Shown: positions 1-6,233, counted from the stretch's first letter. The stretch is 9,156 nucleotides of DNA from an uncultured Clostridia bacterium (GCA_945635805.1 CALZCW010000017.1:1-9156), one strand, 5' to 3'. The notes: generated by a model from the letters alone, not told the origin. A program made the numbers and translations.

Positions 1-26
1 GCTAACCCACAAAAACAAAACACACA

Positions 27-72
27 AAATTCCCCGCAAAGGGTGCGAACAGTCACCTTTTGCGGGGAATTT
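27..72 (-). terminator. Long hairpin terminator of the NfeD/SPFH operon
   Basis: Two 19-base arms (27-45 and 54-72) pair over their full length with one G-T wobble around an 8-base loop; the core is TTCCCCGCAAA against its complement. Read on the minus strand, the stem is followed by a T-rich tail (the complement of 1-26, containing TTTTGTTTTTG), as expected for an intrinsic terminator at the end of the minus-strand operon. The stem is nearly symmetric and its plus-strand side is also followed by a few T residues, so it could also stop a plus-strand gene lying before the window. Confidence 0.85.
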
Positions 73-111
73 CTATGCGGTTTTCAGTGTGCCTGCACAG
101 GTATCAGGGGT

Positions 112-225
112 CTATGCCAGCTCGGGAAAGAGCAGGAGCATCACGGTCAGGATAGAGGCAAACAGCAGCAACGCACCCAGCAGATACCAGATGGGACGCA
201 TACGGTTATCGTTGTGGCGGCGCAT
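112..225 (-). CDS. Small single-helix membrane protein (37 aa), unknown function
   Basis: This 37-codon ORF starts with ATG on the base directly after the TAA of the SPFH gene (TAAATG) and ends with TAG at 112-114. The product has a basic, polar N-terminus (MRRHNDNRMR), then a hydrophobic stretch from about residue 11 to 33 (PIWYLLGALLLFASILTVML, then LLF), and a four-residue tail, PELA. This is the pattern of a single membrane-spanning helix with the positive end in the cytoplasm. An AAGGAG motif lies 12 bases upstream, inside the SPFH gene, and the direct stop-start junction suggests translational coupling. I do not recognise a family. The position suggests a partner or modulator of the NfeD/SPFH complex. 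A chance ORF is the alternative, but the tight junction, the membrane-like composition and the fit before the operon terminator argue for a real gene. Confidence 0.6.
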   Translation of the reverse strand: MRRHNDNRMRPIWYLLGALLLFASILTVMLLLFPELA

Positions 226-1146
226 TTACTGCTTCGGCTCCTTGACGCTCTCCACCAAACCCGTCGCCATGCCGGCCAGACCCTGCAACTCCGACGGGAT
301 GATGATCTTCGTCGCCTTGCCGTCGGCAACCTTTTGCATGGCTTCCAGCGCCTTGAGCTTGATGACCTGATCGTTGGGACAGGCCTCGTTCAGCAGCCGC
401 AGGGATTCCGCCGTGGCCTTCTGCACGGCCAGGATGGCTTCCGCCTGGCCCTGTGCCCGGAGAATGGCAGACTGCTTTTCTGCGTCGGCCCGCAGAATGG
501 CGGATTCCTTTTCGCCCTCTGCCACAAGAATCTGGGAGTGCTTCGTACCCTCTGCCTGCAGGATCGCCTGACGGCGGTCACGTTCGGCCTTCATCTGCTT
601 CTCCATGGAGTTCTGAATGTCCTGAGGCGGCAGGATATTCTTCAGCTCCACGCGGGTGACCTTAATGCCCCAGGGGTCCGTGGCCTCGTCCAGAATGGCC
701 CGCATATTGGTGTTGATGAGGTCGCGGGAGGTCAGGGTCTGGTCCAGCTCCAGGTCGCCGATGATGTTACGCAGGGTGGTGGCGGTGAGGTTCTCCATGG
801 CCATCATGGGCTGCTCCACACCGTAGGTATAGAGCTTGGGGTCGGTGATCTGGAAATAGACCACCGTGTCGATCTGCATGGTGACGTTGTCCTTGGTGAT
901 GACCGGCTGGGGCGGATAATCCAGAACCTGCTCCTTCAGGCTGACGCGCTTGGCGATGCGCTCGATGAAGGGGATCTTGAAGTGGATGCCCACCTCCCAG
1001 ACAGCGGAGAAGGCGCCCAGGCGTTCGATGACGTAGGCACGGGACTGCTGAACAACGGAAATATTTTTGATGATGATAATAAACAGGATGACGACTGCGG
1101 CAATGATCAGGATCACTGCGGAATTATTGCTCCAGAATTCGCTCAT
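226..1146 (-). CDS. SPFH/band-7 (stomatin/prohibitin-like, QmcA-type) membrane protein
   Basis: The protein is 306 aa, close to the size of E. coli QmcA. Residues 10-26 form a hydrophobic N-terminal anchor. A band-7/SPFH domain follows from about residue 28 to 185, with hallmark segments such as QQSRAYVIERLG, DNVTMQIDTVVYFQI, LTATTLRNIIGDLELD and WGIKVTRVELKNILPP. Residues 186-245 are a charged Ala/Glu-rich helix containing four 11-residue repeats. Family members assemble into oligomeric rings on the membrane and organise microdomains, often affecting protein quality control. ATG at 1146 is chosen because AAGGAGG lies just upstream and it overlaps the NfeD stop as ATGA; longer in-frame starts run into NfeD coding sequence. 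It is co-transcribed with the NfeD gene before it and the 37-aa membrane ORF after it. Confidence 0.93.
   Translation of the reverse strand: MSEFWSNNSAVILIIAAVVILFIIIIKNISVVQQSRAYVIERLGAFSAVWEVGIHFKIPFIERIAKRVSLKEQVLDYPPQPVITKDNVTMQIDTVVYFQITDPKLYTYGVEQPMMAMENLTATTLRNIIGDLELDQTLTSRDLINTNMRAILDEATDPWGIKVTRVELKNILPPQDIQNSMEKQMKAERDRRQAILQAEGTKHSQILVAEGEKESAILRADAEKQSAILRAQGQAEAILAVQKATAESLRLLNEACPNDQVIKLKALEAMQKVADGKATKIIIPSELQGLAGMATGLVESVKEPKQ
454..585 (-). repeat. Four tandem 33-bp units encoding 11-residue helical repeats in the SPFH protein
   Basis: Residues 188-231 of the SPFH protein read as four consecutive 11-mers: ERDRRQAILQA, EGTKHSQILVA, EGEKESAILRA and DAEKQSAILRA. Each carries the pattern of charged residues followed by xxIL.A. 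At DNA level the units are imperfect 33-bp direct repeats. Eleven-residue periodicity fits the slightly right-handed coiled coil known from SPFH proteins and the vault protein shoulder/cap helix. This is internal to the gene and not a mobile or CRISPR repeat. Confidence 0.8.
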
Positions 1147-1589
1147 TTGACTTCCTCCTTTACAAGCTCCACACAGGCTTTCACGCCTTCGATTTTCACG
1201 ACGCGGACAACTGCGCCGTCGGCAATGGGTTCGCCATCGGTGCTGCGGGCGGACCATTCCACGCCGCCGATCTTCACCGCGCCCTCGCCCCGCAGATTAT
1301 CGACCTTTTGCGTGACCACAGCGGTCTTTCCGATGATGCTCTGAGCGTTAGTCTTTTCCGTGCGTGGGACAAGATACTTCTTGGCCAGCGGGCGCACAAG
1401 CAGCAGCATTGCCGCCGAAACGCCGAAAAACAGCACGATCTGCAGCCACAGCGGGCCGTTCAGCAGCGCGGCGATCATTGCCGTCAGAGCGCCGCCAATG
1501 AACCAAACCGAAACCAGTGTCGCTGTGGAAGCCTCCACAATGGCGAACAGCACCAGTGCCGCCAGCCAGATCCACTCCATAGGGGGCAT
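1143..1589 (-). CDS. NfeD family membrane protein (short form)
   Basis: The 148-aa protein has hydrophobic helices at about residues 5-21, 25-44 and 48-65, a basic linker (RPLAKKYL), then a soluble beta-rich domain at about residues 80-145 of the OB-fold type found in NfeD proteins (NAQSIIGKTAVVTQ, GAVKIGGVEWSA, GAVVRVVKIEGV). Short NfeD proteins are encoded next to SPFH/stomatin genes in many bacteria and are thought to interact with them in the membrane; the exact biochemical role is unsettled. The short form lacks the ClpP-like protease domain of long NfeD proteins. ATG at 1589 is preferred because GAGGAGGTGG precedes it by about 5 bases; a start further upstream would lie across this ribosome binding site. 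The TGA overlaps the SPFH ATG by four bases, so the two are translationally coupled. Confidence 0.92.
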   Translation of the reverse strand: MPPMEWIWLAALVLFAIVEASTATLVSVWFIGGALTAMIAALLNGPLWLQIVLFFGVSAAMLLLVRPLAKKYLVPRTEKTNAQSIIGKTAVVTQKVDNLRGEGAVKIGGVEWSARSTDGEPIADGAVVRVVKIEGVKACVELVKEEVK

Positions 1590-1638
1590 AAGGTCCACCT
1601 CCTCAAATCTGCCCACAAAAGGGGTTTTTTATAAATTC

Positions 1639-1667
1639 ATTCTGCCATAAAGCCGCTGAAATGTCAA
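1639..1667 (-). promoter_or_regulatory. Sigma-A-type promoter of the NfeD/SPFH operon
   Basis: On the minus strand a perfect -35 box TTGACA (1662-1667) is separated by 17 bases from CAGAAT (1639-1644), a 4/6 match to TATAAT. Transcription would begin near 1632, giving a leader of about 40 bases before the NfeD ATG. Confidence 0.75.
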
Positions 1668-1737
1668 GTGGGGACATCCTCCATTGCTTCCAGCAGCAGC
1701 CGCTTGGATGATTTCGGCAAAATGACCAAATTCGCTG

Positions 1738-1766
1738 TTGAAATCAGCGGAAAGATACGGTATACT
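1738..1766 (+). promoter_or_regulatory. Sigma-A-type promoter of the minD-like/mgsA-like/dapH unit
   Basis: TTGAAA (1738-1743, 5/6) and TATACT (1761-1766, 5/6) lie 17 bases apart on the plus strand. A start near 1773 gives a leader of about 65 bases. It is divergent from the NfeD operon promoter; the two -35 boxes are about 70 bases apart, and the DNA between them shows nothing else I can name. Confidence 0.75.
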
Positions 1767-1779
1767 ATGGGCAGAAAGT

Positions 1780-1805
1780 AAAATTTCCCGGCTTCCGGGA
1801 ATTTT
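1780..1805 (+). promoter_or_regulatory. Stem-loop in the leader of the minD-like operon
   Basis: TTCCCGG (1785-1791) pairs with CCGGGAA (1795-1801) around a CTT loop. After one unpaired T at 1784, AAAA (1780-1783) pairs with TTTT (1802-1805). The hairpin would form within the first bases of the transcript from the 1738-1766 promoter. Its U-side is only four bases long, so it may be a 5'-stabilising hairpin or a weak attenuator. No alternative antiterminator pairing or known riboswitch core was evident. Confidence 0.45.
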
Positions 1806-1838
1806 CAGGAAGTCTTTTCAGCAAAGGAGGGAGCAGCC

Positions 1839-2576
1839 ATGGGCGAGGTGATCTCGGTCATCTCCGGCAAGGGCGGCACAGGAAAAACCACCATCTGTGC
1901 GGCGGTGGCCACCTGTCTGGCCGTCGACGGCAAGCGGGTGCTGTGCATCGACGCAGACATCGGCCTTCGCAATCTGGATATCGCTTTGGGAATGGCGGAG
2001 CTGCCGCTGGCCGCCTTCACCGACGTTCTCCACGGCCACTGCAACCTCTCTGACGCCGCAGAGCATCCCCAGTTTCCGGGGCTGTTCCTTCTGACGGCTC
2101 CCGTGCGGGAGAACGAGGACCTCATCAGCGCCGACGGCTTCCGGGAGCTGCTGGATCAGGCCCGCAGGGACTTTGACTTCTGCCTTATCGACGCGCCTGC
2201 CGGCATCGGCGCCGGTTTCCGTCTGGCGACCCGGTTCGCCGACCGCTGTCTGGTCATCTCCACCCCGGATCCGGCCTCCATGCGCGACGCCGGCTGTGCG
2301 GCGGACCTGCTGATCCTGGACGGCAAGGAGACGCTGCAATTGATCGTCAACCGCTGCGCGCCGCGGATGTTCTCCAAAATGGAGCTGACGGTGGACGACA
2401 TTATGGACGACGTTGGCCTGCCTCTGCTGGGCCTGGTGCCCGAGGACACGGACGTGATGCTTGCCGCCGCTTACGGTGCGCCGCTGATCCTGTCCACCAA
2501 CGGCGGCGCTGCGGAAGCCTGTCTGCGGATCTCAAGACGACTGCGCGGGGTGCCTACCCCTTTGATGAAACTCTAA
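1839..2576 (+). CDS. MinD-like ParA/MinD-family ATPase
   Basis: The 245-aa protein has the deviant Walker A motif GKGGTGKTT (residues 10-18, with signature Lys11 and Lys16), the MinD-type segment DADIGLRNLD (38-47, with Asp40) and Walker B LIDAPAG (116-122). The later VPEDTDVMLAAAYGAPLIL also matches MinD. MinD is the ATP-dependent membrane switch that places the division septum with MinC and MinE/DivIVA. Two differences stand out. The protein is about 20-25 residues shorter than usual MinD, ending soon after RISRRLRGV, so the conserved basic/hydrophobic C-terminal membrane-targeting helix is missing or strongly altered. No minC or minE lies in the window. ATG at 1839 follows AAAGGAGGG at good spacing. 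It is the first gene of a unit with the mgsA-like gene and dapH. A MinD paralogue with a different cargo is the main alternative. Confidence 0.85.
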   Translation: MGEVISVISGKGGTGKTTICAAVATCLAVDGKRVLCIDADIGLRNLDIALGMAELPLAAFTDVLHGHCNLSDAAEHPQFPGLFLLTAPVRENEDLISADGFRELLDQARRDFDFCLIDAPAGIGAGFRLATRFADRCLVISTPDPASMRDAGCAADLLILDGKETLQLIVNRCAPRMFSKMELTVDDIMDDVGLPLLGLVPEDTDVMLAAAYGAPLILSTNGGAAEACLRISRRLRGVPTPLMKL

Positions 2577-2588
2577 CGAGGTGATACG

Positions 2589-3005
2589 ATGAACATTACA
2601 CTTATGGCTCATGATAAGAAAAAGGAGCTTATGGTCCAGTTCTGCACGGCATACAAGAGCGTGCTGGCCAAGCATAACCTTTCCGCCACCGCCACCACCG
2701 GCCGTCTGGTCGCTGAGGCCACCGGTCTGCCCATGACCCTGTTTCTGTCCCACAACCAGGGCGGCCACCAGCAGGTAGACGCCCGCATCGCCTACAACGA
2801 GATCGACCTGGTCCTGATGTTCACCGACCCCAACAGCATTGACCCCTGGGAGGACCAGCAAATCGTCCAGACCATCCACCTCTGCGACACCCACAACGTC
2901 CCCGTGGCCACCAATCTGGCCTCTGCGGAGATGCTGATCCTGGGGCTGCAGCGCGGCGACCTGGATTGGCGTGAGATGATGCGCAGCAAGCGTACCGGGA
3001 GGTAA
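2589..3005 (+). CDS. Methylglyoxal-synthase-fold protein with altered active site
   Basis: The 138-aa protein aligns along its length with methylglyoxal synthase, which converts dihydroxyacetone phosphate to methylglyoxal and phosphate. Matching segments are [10 protein letters not shown] (residues 6-15), [14 protein letters not shown] (34-47), [12 protein letters not shown] and a [11 protein letters not shown] tail. Phosphate-binding positions are largely kept (Lys12, Thr34, Thr36, Thr37, Ser54), as are His8, Asp9 and Asp80 (E. coli His19, Asp20, Asp91). However, the usual GGDQQ motif is GGHQQ (58-62), so the catalytic-base Asp71 of E. coli is His60. The following loop reads [12 protein letters not shown], placing Trp where His98 and Gln where Asp101 should be. 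The fold assignment is firm; the enzymatic activity is doubtful. It lies 12 bases after the minD-like gene with GAGGTGAT as ribosome binding site, and 2 bases before dapH. Confidence 0.82.
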   Translation: MNITLMAHDKKKELMVQFCTAYKSVLAKHNLSATATTGRLVAEATGLPMTLFLSHNQGGHQQVDARIAYNEIDLVLMFTDPNSIDPWEDQQIVQTIHLCDTHNVPVATNLASAEMLILGLQRGDLDWREMMRSKRTGR

Positions 3006-3007
3006 CC

Positions 3008-3706
3008 ATGGAAGCATATGAGATCATTGAACTGATCCGCACGGCGGAGAAGAAAACGCCGGTGCAGGTCATTTTGCAGGAAACTTCGCCCTGCGAATTT
3101 GAAAACGTCCAGGTCTTCTGCGGCGGAAACGGCCTGAAAATTCTGTTTGGCGACTGGAAGGTCCTGGAGCCGCAGCTCACGGCAAACGCGGACAGGATCT
3201 CCGCGCTGCGCGTGGAAAACAGCAGCGTCAATTCCGCCATTCCCATGCTGGACGTGAAAAACCTCCATGCCAGAGTCGAGCCGGGCGCCATCATCCGCGA
3301 GGGTGTGGAGATCGGCGACAATGCCGTTATCATGATGGGCGCGGTTTTGAACATCGGCGCCAAGATCGGCGAGGGCACCATGATCGACATGGGCGCCGTA
3401 TTGGGCGGTCGCGCCACAGTCGGCAAGCGCTGCCACATCGGTGCCAACGCAGTTTTGGCAGGCGTCATCGAGCCGCCCAGCGCCACCCCCGTGGTTATCG
3501 GTGACGACGTGATCGTGGGTGCTAACGCCGTGGTGCTGGAGGGCGTGCAGGTGGGCAGCCGCGCTGTCGTCGCCGCCGGGGCGGTTGTGACAGCCGACGT
3601 GCCGGAAAACGCCGTGGTCGCCGGAACCCCCGCCCGTATCATCAAATACCGGGACGAAAAGACCAACGGGAAGACCGTTCTCCTCGACGCCCTGCGGGAG
3701 CTGTAA
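3008..3706 (+). CDS. dapH: 2,3,4,5-tetrahydropyridine-2,6-dicarboxylate N-acetyltransferase (DapH)
   Basis: The 232-aa protein matches the Bacillus-type DapH (about 236 aa) end to end. It transfers an acetyl group from acetyl-CoA to tetrahydrodipicolinate in the acetylase branch of meso-diaminopimelate and lysine synthesis, supplying peptidoglycan. The N-terminal alpha/beta part (1-80) ends in the family motif NSAIPMLD. Hexapeptide repeats of a left-handed beta helix follow (about 85-210), with diagnostic stretches [40 protein letters not shown] and [15 protein letters not shown]. The AGTPAR motif near 204-209 closes the helix. The GGGAGG ribosome binding site overlaps the preceding gene's stop region, and only two bases separate TAA from this ATG, so translation is probably coupled. 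It is the last gene before the 3719 terminator. No other lysine-pathway gene lies in the window. Confidence 0.96.
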   Translation: MEAYEIIELIRTAEKKTPVQVILQETSPCEFENVQVFCGGNGLKILFGDWKVLEPQLTANADRISALRVENSSVNSAIPMLDVKNLHARVEPGAIIREGVEIGDNAVIMMGAVLNIGAKIGEGTMIDMGAVLGGRATVGKRCHIGANAVLAGVIEPPSATPVVIGDDVIVGANAVVLEGVQVGSRAVVAAGAVVTADVPENAVVAGTPARIIKYRDEKTNGKTVLLDALREL

Positions 3707-3718
3707 CTTATTACCAGT

Positions 3719-3747
3719 AAGAGCCGCCTGTGCATGAGGCGGCTCTT
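3719..3747 (+). terminator. Intrinsic terminator after dapH
   Basis: AAGAGCCGCCT (3719-3729) pairs perfectly with AGGCGGCTCTT (3737-3747) around the 7-base loop GTGCATG. The tail (CTTCTATTGTT) is only moderately T-rich, so some read-through to the DUF2207 gene is possible. Confidence 0.75.
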
Positions 3748-3768
3748 CTATTGTTCGCGGGTTTGCGG

Positions 3769-3797
3769 TTGCATTTTTCTCGCCGATGTGCTATTCT
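3769..3797 (+). promoter_or_regulatory. Probable promoter of the DUF2207-yfbR unit
   Basis: TTGCAT (3769-3774) and TATTCT (3792-3797) are 17 bases apart, after the dapH terminator and about 40 bases before the DUF2207 ATG. Both boxes are imperfect (3/6 and 4/6), so the call rests on spacing and position. Confidence 0.5.
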
Positions 3798-3837
3798 TTT
3801 TGTGTTAATGTCGAAATTCGCCGGAGGAGGTGTTCCC

Positions 3838-5562
3838 ATGCGGCGATTGTCCGTTTTTTTGCTTCTGATTTCCCTGCTGCTTCTGCTGACGCTCCCCGTC
3901 AGCGCCGCTGAGGACCGCATTGCCTCGCTGACCGGCGAGATTGTCGTGGACTCCGACGGCGCCGCCACGGTGCGCATGACCGCCGTTGTCCAGTTCGGCA
4001 CCGCGCCGAAGTCTTTCCTGTTCCCGCTGAATTCCTCCGCCTCCAACATCAACGCCTCAGGCGGCGATTACCGCCGGACCACAAGAAACGGCGTACAGTG
4101 CGTGGAATTCTCCAATGAGCTGGGCTACACCGGCACCCAGACTTTTATATGCACCTACAATCTGCCCCGTGACGCCTCGGAAACCGAAGACGGCCAGAGC
4201 TTCCATATCGCCCTTATCGAATACGGCTGGGACTATCCCATCGACAAGCTGACCGTGTCTCTGACCTTTCCTGCCGCCGTGGTGTCTCAGCCCACCTGGA
4301 ACAGTGCCTACTACGGCGACGTCATCGACAATTTTCTGACCATCGAGCTCAATGACACAGACCTGGTCATTGACTCCGCCGCCTCCCTCAAGGACCACGA
4401 GACCATCGAAATGTTCCTGAATTTCCCGGCAGACTCCTTTGACCTGGACCATCTGCCCGGCAAGACCACGAATTTCAACCAGATCGCTTTCTATGCTCTG
4501 ACCGCTCTGGCCGCCCTCTACTGGTTCTTCTTCCTGCGGGGAAAGCTGCTCTTTGCCAAGCAGCAGCAGACGGCGGGAATGGAGGCCACGGCGGGAGAGC
4601 TGCCCTGCATTTTGTTCGGCGACGCGCCGGACGTGGCCGCGACCCTTGCCCACTGGGGCAATCTGGGCTATATCGCCATCCACCGCAACCGGCGCGGACG
4701 CGTCATCCTGCGCAAGCAGATGGACATGGGCAACGAGCGCAAGCCCTCGGAGCGCAAGCTCTTTGAGGCCATCTTCCGCACCGGCCCCACCTGCGATGCC
4801 CAGGGTCTGCGCTTCCACACCGTCTCCAAGCCTGCCTCCGCCGCGCTGCGAAGCGGATGGCTCCGGCGCATTTTTGCCCCCAAGCCGGGAAATCCCTATC
4901 TTCTGCGGGTCCTGGTGCTGCTGGCCGCCGTCTTTGTCAATTTGACGGTGTTTGACGTGCTGCTGCCTGCCGGAGGTGTCCGGGTGCTGTGGCTCATTTT
5001 GCTGACGCTGCTGACCACGGTTCTGACCTATCTGGTGCAGATCGCCGCTGCGGCCTTCTACCGCCGCCACCGTCTGGTACGTCTGACCGCCGGCGCAGCA
5101 GCGGCCCTGATCCTGTTGCTGCTTTCGGCTTCTGCCGAATGTATGAGCCTCATGCTCCTGTGCCTGCTTCTGCAGGTGCTGGCGGTGTTGCTGACCCAGT
5201 TCGGCGGGCGTCGGACTGAGGTTGGTCAGGATCTGGTACGTCAAAATCTCGGTCTTCGTAAATACCTCAAAAAGATCGACCGGGACAGCGTACAACGGCT
5301 GAACAGCCTGGACGGACAGTTCTTCTACCGGATGCTGCCCTACGCCGAGGTCATGGGCGTGGGCCACGCCTTTGCCAAGCATTTCGGCCAGTGGCAGCCG
5401 GAGCCGTGCATCTGGCTCACCGACGCTTCCCAGACGCCGGAGACCGCCATGGAGTTCTACGCCCTTTATAAAGAAATTCTAAACGACATCCGTATGGAGA
5501 GCTACAACCGGATCCTCGGTCTGCCGGAGCTTCCCATGCTGACGGTGCAGAAGCGCCGCTGA
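3838..5562 (+). CDS. DUF2207 family membrane protein with signal peptide
   Basis: The 574-aa protein starts with a signal peptide (MRR, a long Leu-rich core, likely cut near VSAA at 21-24). An extracytoplasmic beta-rich domain runs to about residue 205. One membrane helix spans about 216-233, and a cytoplasmic domain at about 240-345 includes PDVAATLAHWGNLGYIAI and RKPSERKLFEAIF. Further helices lie at about 355-376, 383-406 and 418-455 (probably two). The C-terminal motif RMLPYAEVMGVGHAFAKHFG (about 498-517) is characteristic of DUF2207/YciQ-like proteins. Function is unknown in this family. The glycine-rich C-terminus common in relatives is absent; the protein ends in VQKRR. ATG at 3838 is chosen for GGAGGAGG seven bases upstream and the signal peptide directly after it; the frame stays open upstream into the terminator, but that is not credible coding. 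It is followed by yfbR 11 bases downstream. Confidence 0.88.
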   Translation: MRRLSVFLLLISLLLLLTLPVSAAEDRIASLTGEIVVDSDGAATVRMTAVVQFGTAPKSFLFPLNSSASNINASGGDYRRTTRNGVQCVEFSNELGYTGTQTFICTYNLPRDASETEDGQSFHIALIEYGWDYPIDKLTVSLTFPAAVVSQPTWNSAYYGDVIDNFLTIELNDTDLVIDSAASLKDHETIEMFLNFPADSFDLDHLPGKTTNFNQIAFYALTALAALYWFFFLRGKLLFAKQQQTAGMEATAGELPCILFGDAPDVAATLAHWGNLGYIAIHRNRRGRVILRKQMDMGNERKPSERKLFEAIFRTGPTCDAQGLRFHTVSKPASAALRSGWLRRIFAPKPGNPYLLRVLVLLAAVFVNLTVFDVLLPAGGVRVLWLILLTLLTTVLTYLVQIAAAAFYRRHRLVRLTAGAAAALILLLLSASAECMSLMLLCLLLQVLAVLLTQFGGRRTEVGQDLVRQNLGLRKYLKKIDRDSVQRLNSLDGQFFYRMLPYAEVMGVGHAFAKHFGQWQPEPCIWLTDASQTPETAMEFYALYKEILNDIRMESYNRILGLPELPMLTVQKRR

Positions 5563-5573
5563 CGGAGGTACCC

Positions 5574-6149
5574 ATGGAATACGAATTTTACGCTCTGATG
5601 TCCCGTATGCGCTATATCACCCGCTGGGGCCTGATGCGCAACACTTTTTCGGAAAACATCCAGGAGCACAGCCATCAGGTGGCGGTGCTGGCCCACGGTC
5701 TGGCGCTGATCCGCCGGGACATTCTCGGCCTGGAGGCCGACCCGGAGCGCTGCGCCACCGCCGCCCTGTTCCACGACGCCTCGGAGATCCTCACGGGGGA
5801 TCTGCCGACGCCCATCAAATACTACAATCCGGACATCAAGGATGCCTACAAGCAGGTGGAGCGGGTCAGCGGCGACAAGCTCCTTGCCATGCTGCCGGAG
5901 GAGCTGCGGGAGAGCTACGCGCCTCTGATCCACGAGGAGGATCCCTCCGTTCACTCCATCGTCAAGGCCGCCGACAAGCTCTCGGCCCATATTAAGTGCA
6001 TTGAGGAGCTGAAGGCCGGAAATCAGGAATTTGAGTCCGCCGCAGCCCAGACCCTCCGCGCCCTGCAGGAGATGGACCTGCCGGAGCTGAACTGGTTTCT
6101 GGAGCACTGCCTGCCCGCCTTTGCCAAGAATCTGGACGAGCTGAACTGA
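5574..6149 (+). CDS. yfbR: YfbR-type HD-domain 5'-deoxynucleotidase
   Basis: The 191-aa protein closely parallels E. coli YfbR (199 aa), a metal-dependent phosphohydrolase that removes phosphate from deoxyribonucleoside 5'-monophosphates. The HD metal ligands are visible: His32 in QEHSHQV, His67-Asp68 in LFHDASEILTGDLPTP, and Asp134 in KAADKLSAHIKCIEEL. Arg17-Trp18 (TRWGLMRN) match the Arg-Trp pair that favours deoxyribonucleotides in the E. coli enzyme. The final region (NWFLEHCLPAF) also matches. GGAGG sits five bases before the ATG, and the gene begins 11 bases after the DUF2207 stop, so the two are co-transcribed and end at the 6155-6198 terminator. Expected role: cytosolic dNMP turnover in the nucleotide pool. 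Confidence 0.93.
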   Translation: MEYEFYALMSRMRYITRWGLMRNTFSENIQEHSHQVAVLAHGLALIRRDILGLEADPERCATAALFHDASEILTGDLPTPIKYYNPDIKDAYKQVERVSGDKLLAMLPEELRESYAPLIHEEDPSVHSIVKAADKLSAHIKCIEELKAGNQEFESAAAQTLRALQEMDLPELNWFLEHCLPAFAKNLDELN

Positions 6150-6154
6150 TACAG

Positions 6155-6198
6155 ACAGGCCGCTGCAAAACGAAATGTTTCGCAGCGGCCTGTTTTTT
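6155..6198 (+). terminator. Strong intrinsic terminator after yfbR
   Basis: ACAGGCCGCTGC (6155-6166) pairs perfectly with GCAGCGGCCTGT (6182-6193). After one mismatch, an inner AAAC/GTTT extends the stem around GAAAT. Six T residues follow (6193-6198). It separates yfbR from the convergent adenine deaminase gene. On the minus strand the stem lacks a T tract, so it is at best a weak terminator for that gene. Confidence 0.92.
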
Positions 6199-6233
6199 AT
6201 TCCTCTGCCATAATGGGCATTACAGAATGTCTG

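Noticed and set aside
1147..1257. In-frame N-terminal extension of the SPFH protein
   Set aside because: It lies inside the NfeD coding sequence and would place an Arg-rich segment before the membrane anchor; the ATG at 1146 has AAGGAGG and an ATGA overlap.
43..1344. A 433-codon plus-strand open frame opposite the NfeD and SPFH genes
   Set aside because: It begins inside the terminator hairpin, has no ribosome binding site and mirrors two well-supported minus-strand genes.
1611..1630. CCC...GGGG followed by TTTTTT on the plus strand, resembling a terminator
   Set aside because: The stem is only three to four base pairs and no plus-strand gene precedes it.
3730..3837. In-frame N-terminal extension of the DUF2207 protein from an upstream GTG
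   Set aside because: It would start in the loop of the dapH terminator and run through the promoter and ribosome binding site; the signal peptide begins properly at 3838.
4057..5382. A 441-codon minus-strand open frame opposite the DUF2207 gene
   Set aside because: The composition is Gln/Gly/His-rich with no domain, promoter or ribosome binding site; it is a shadow of the plus-strand gene.
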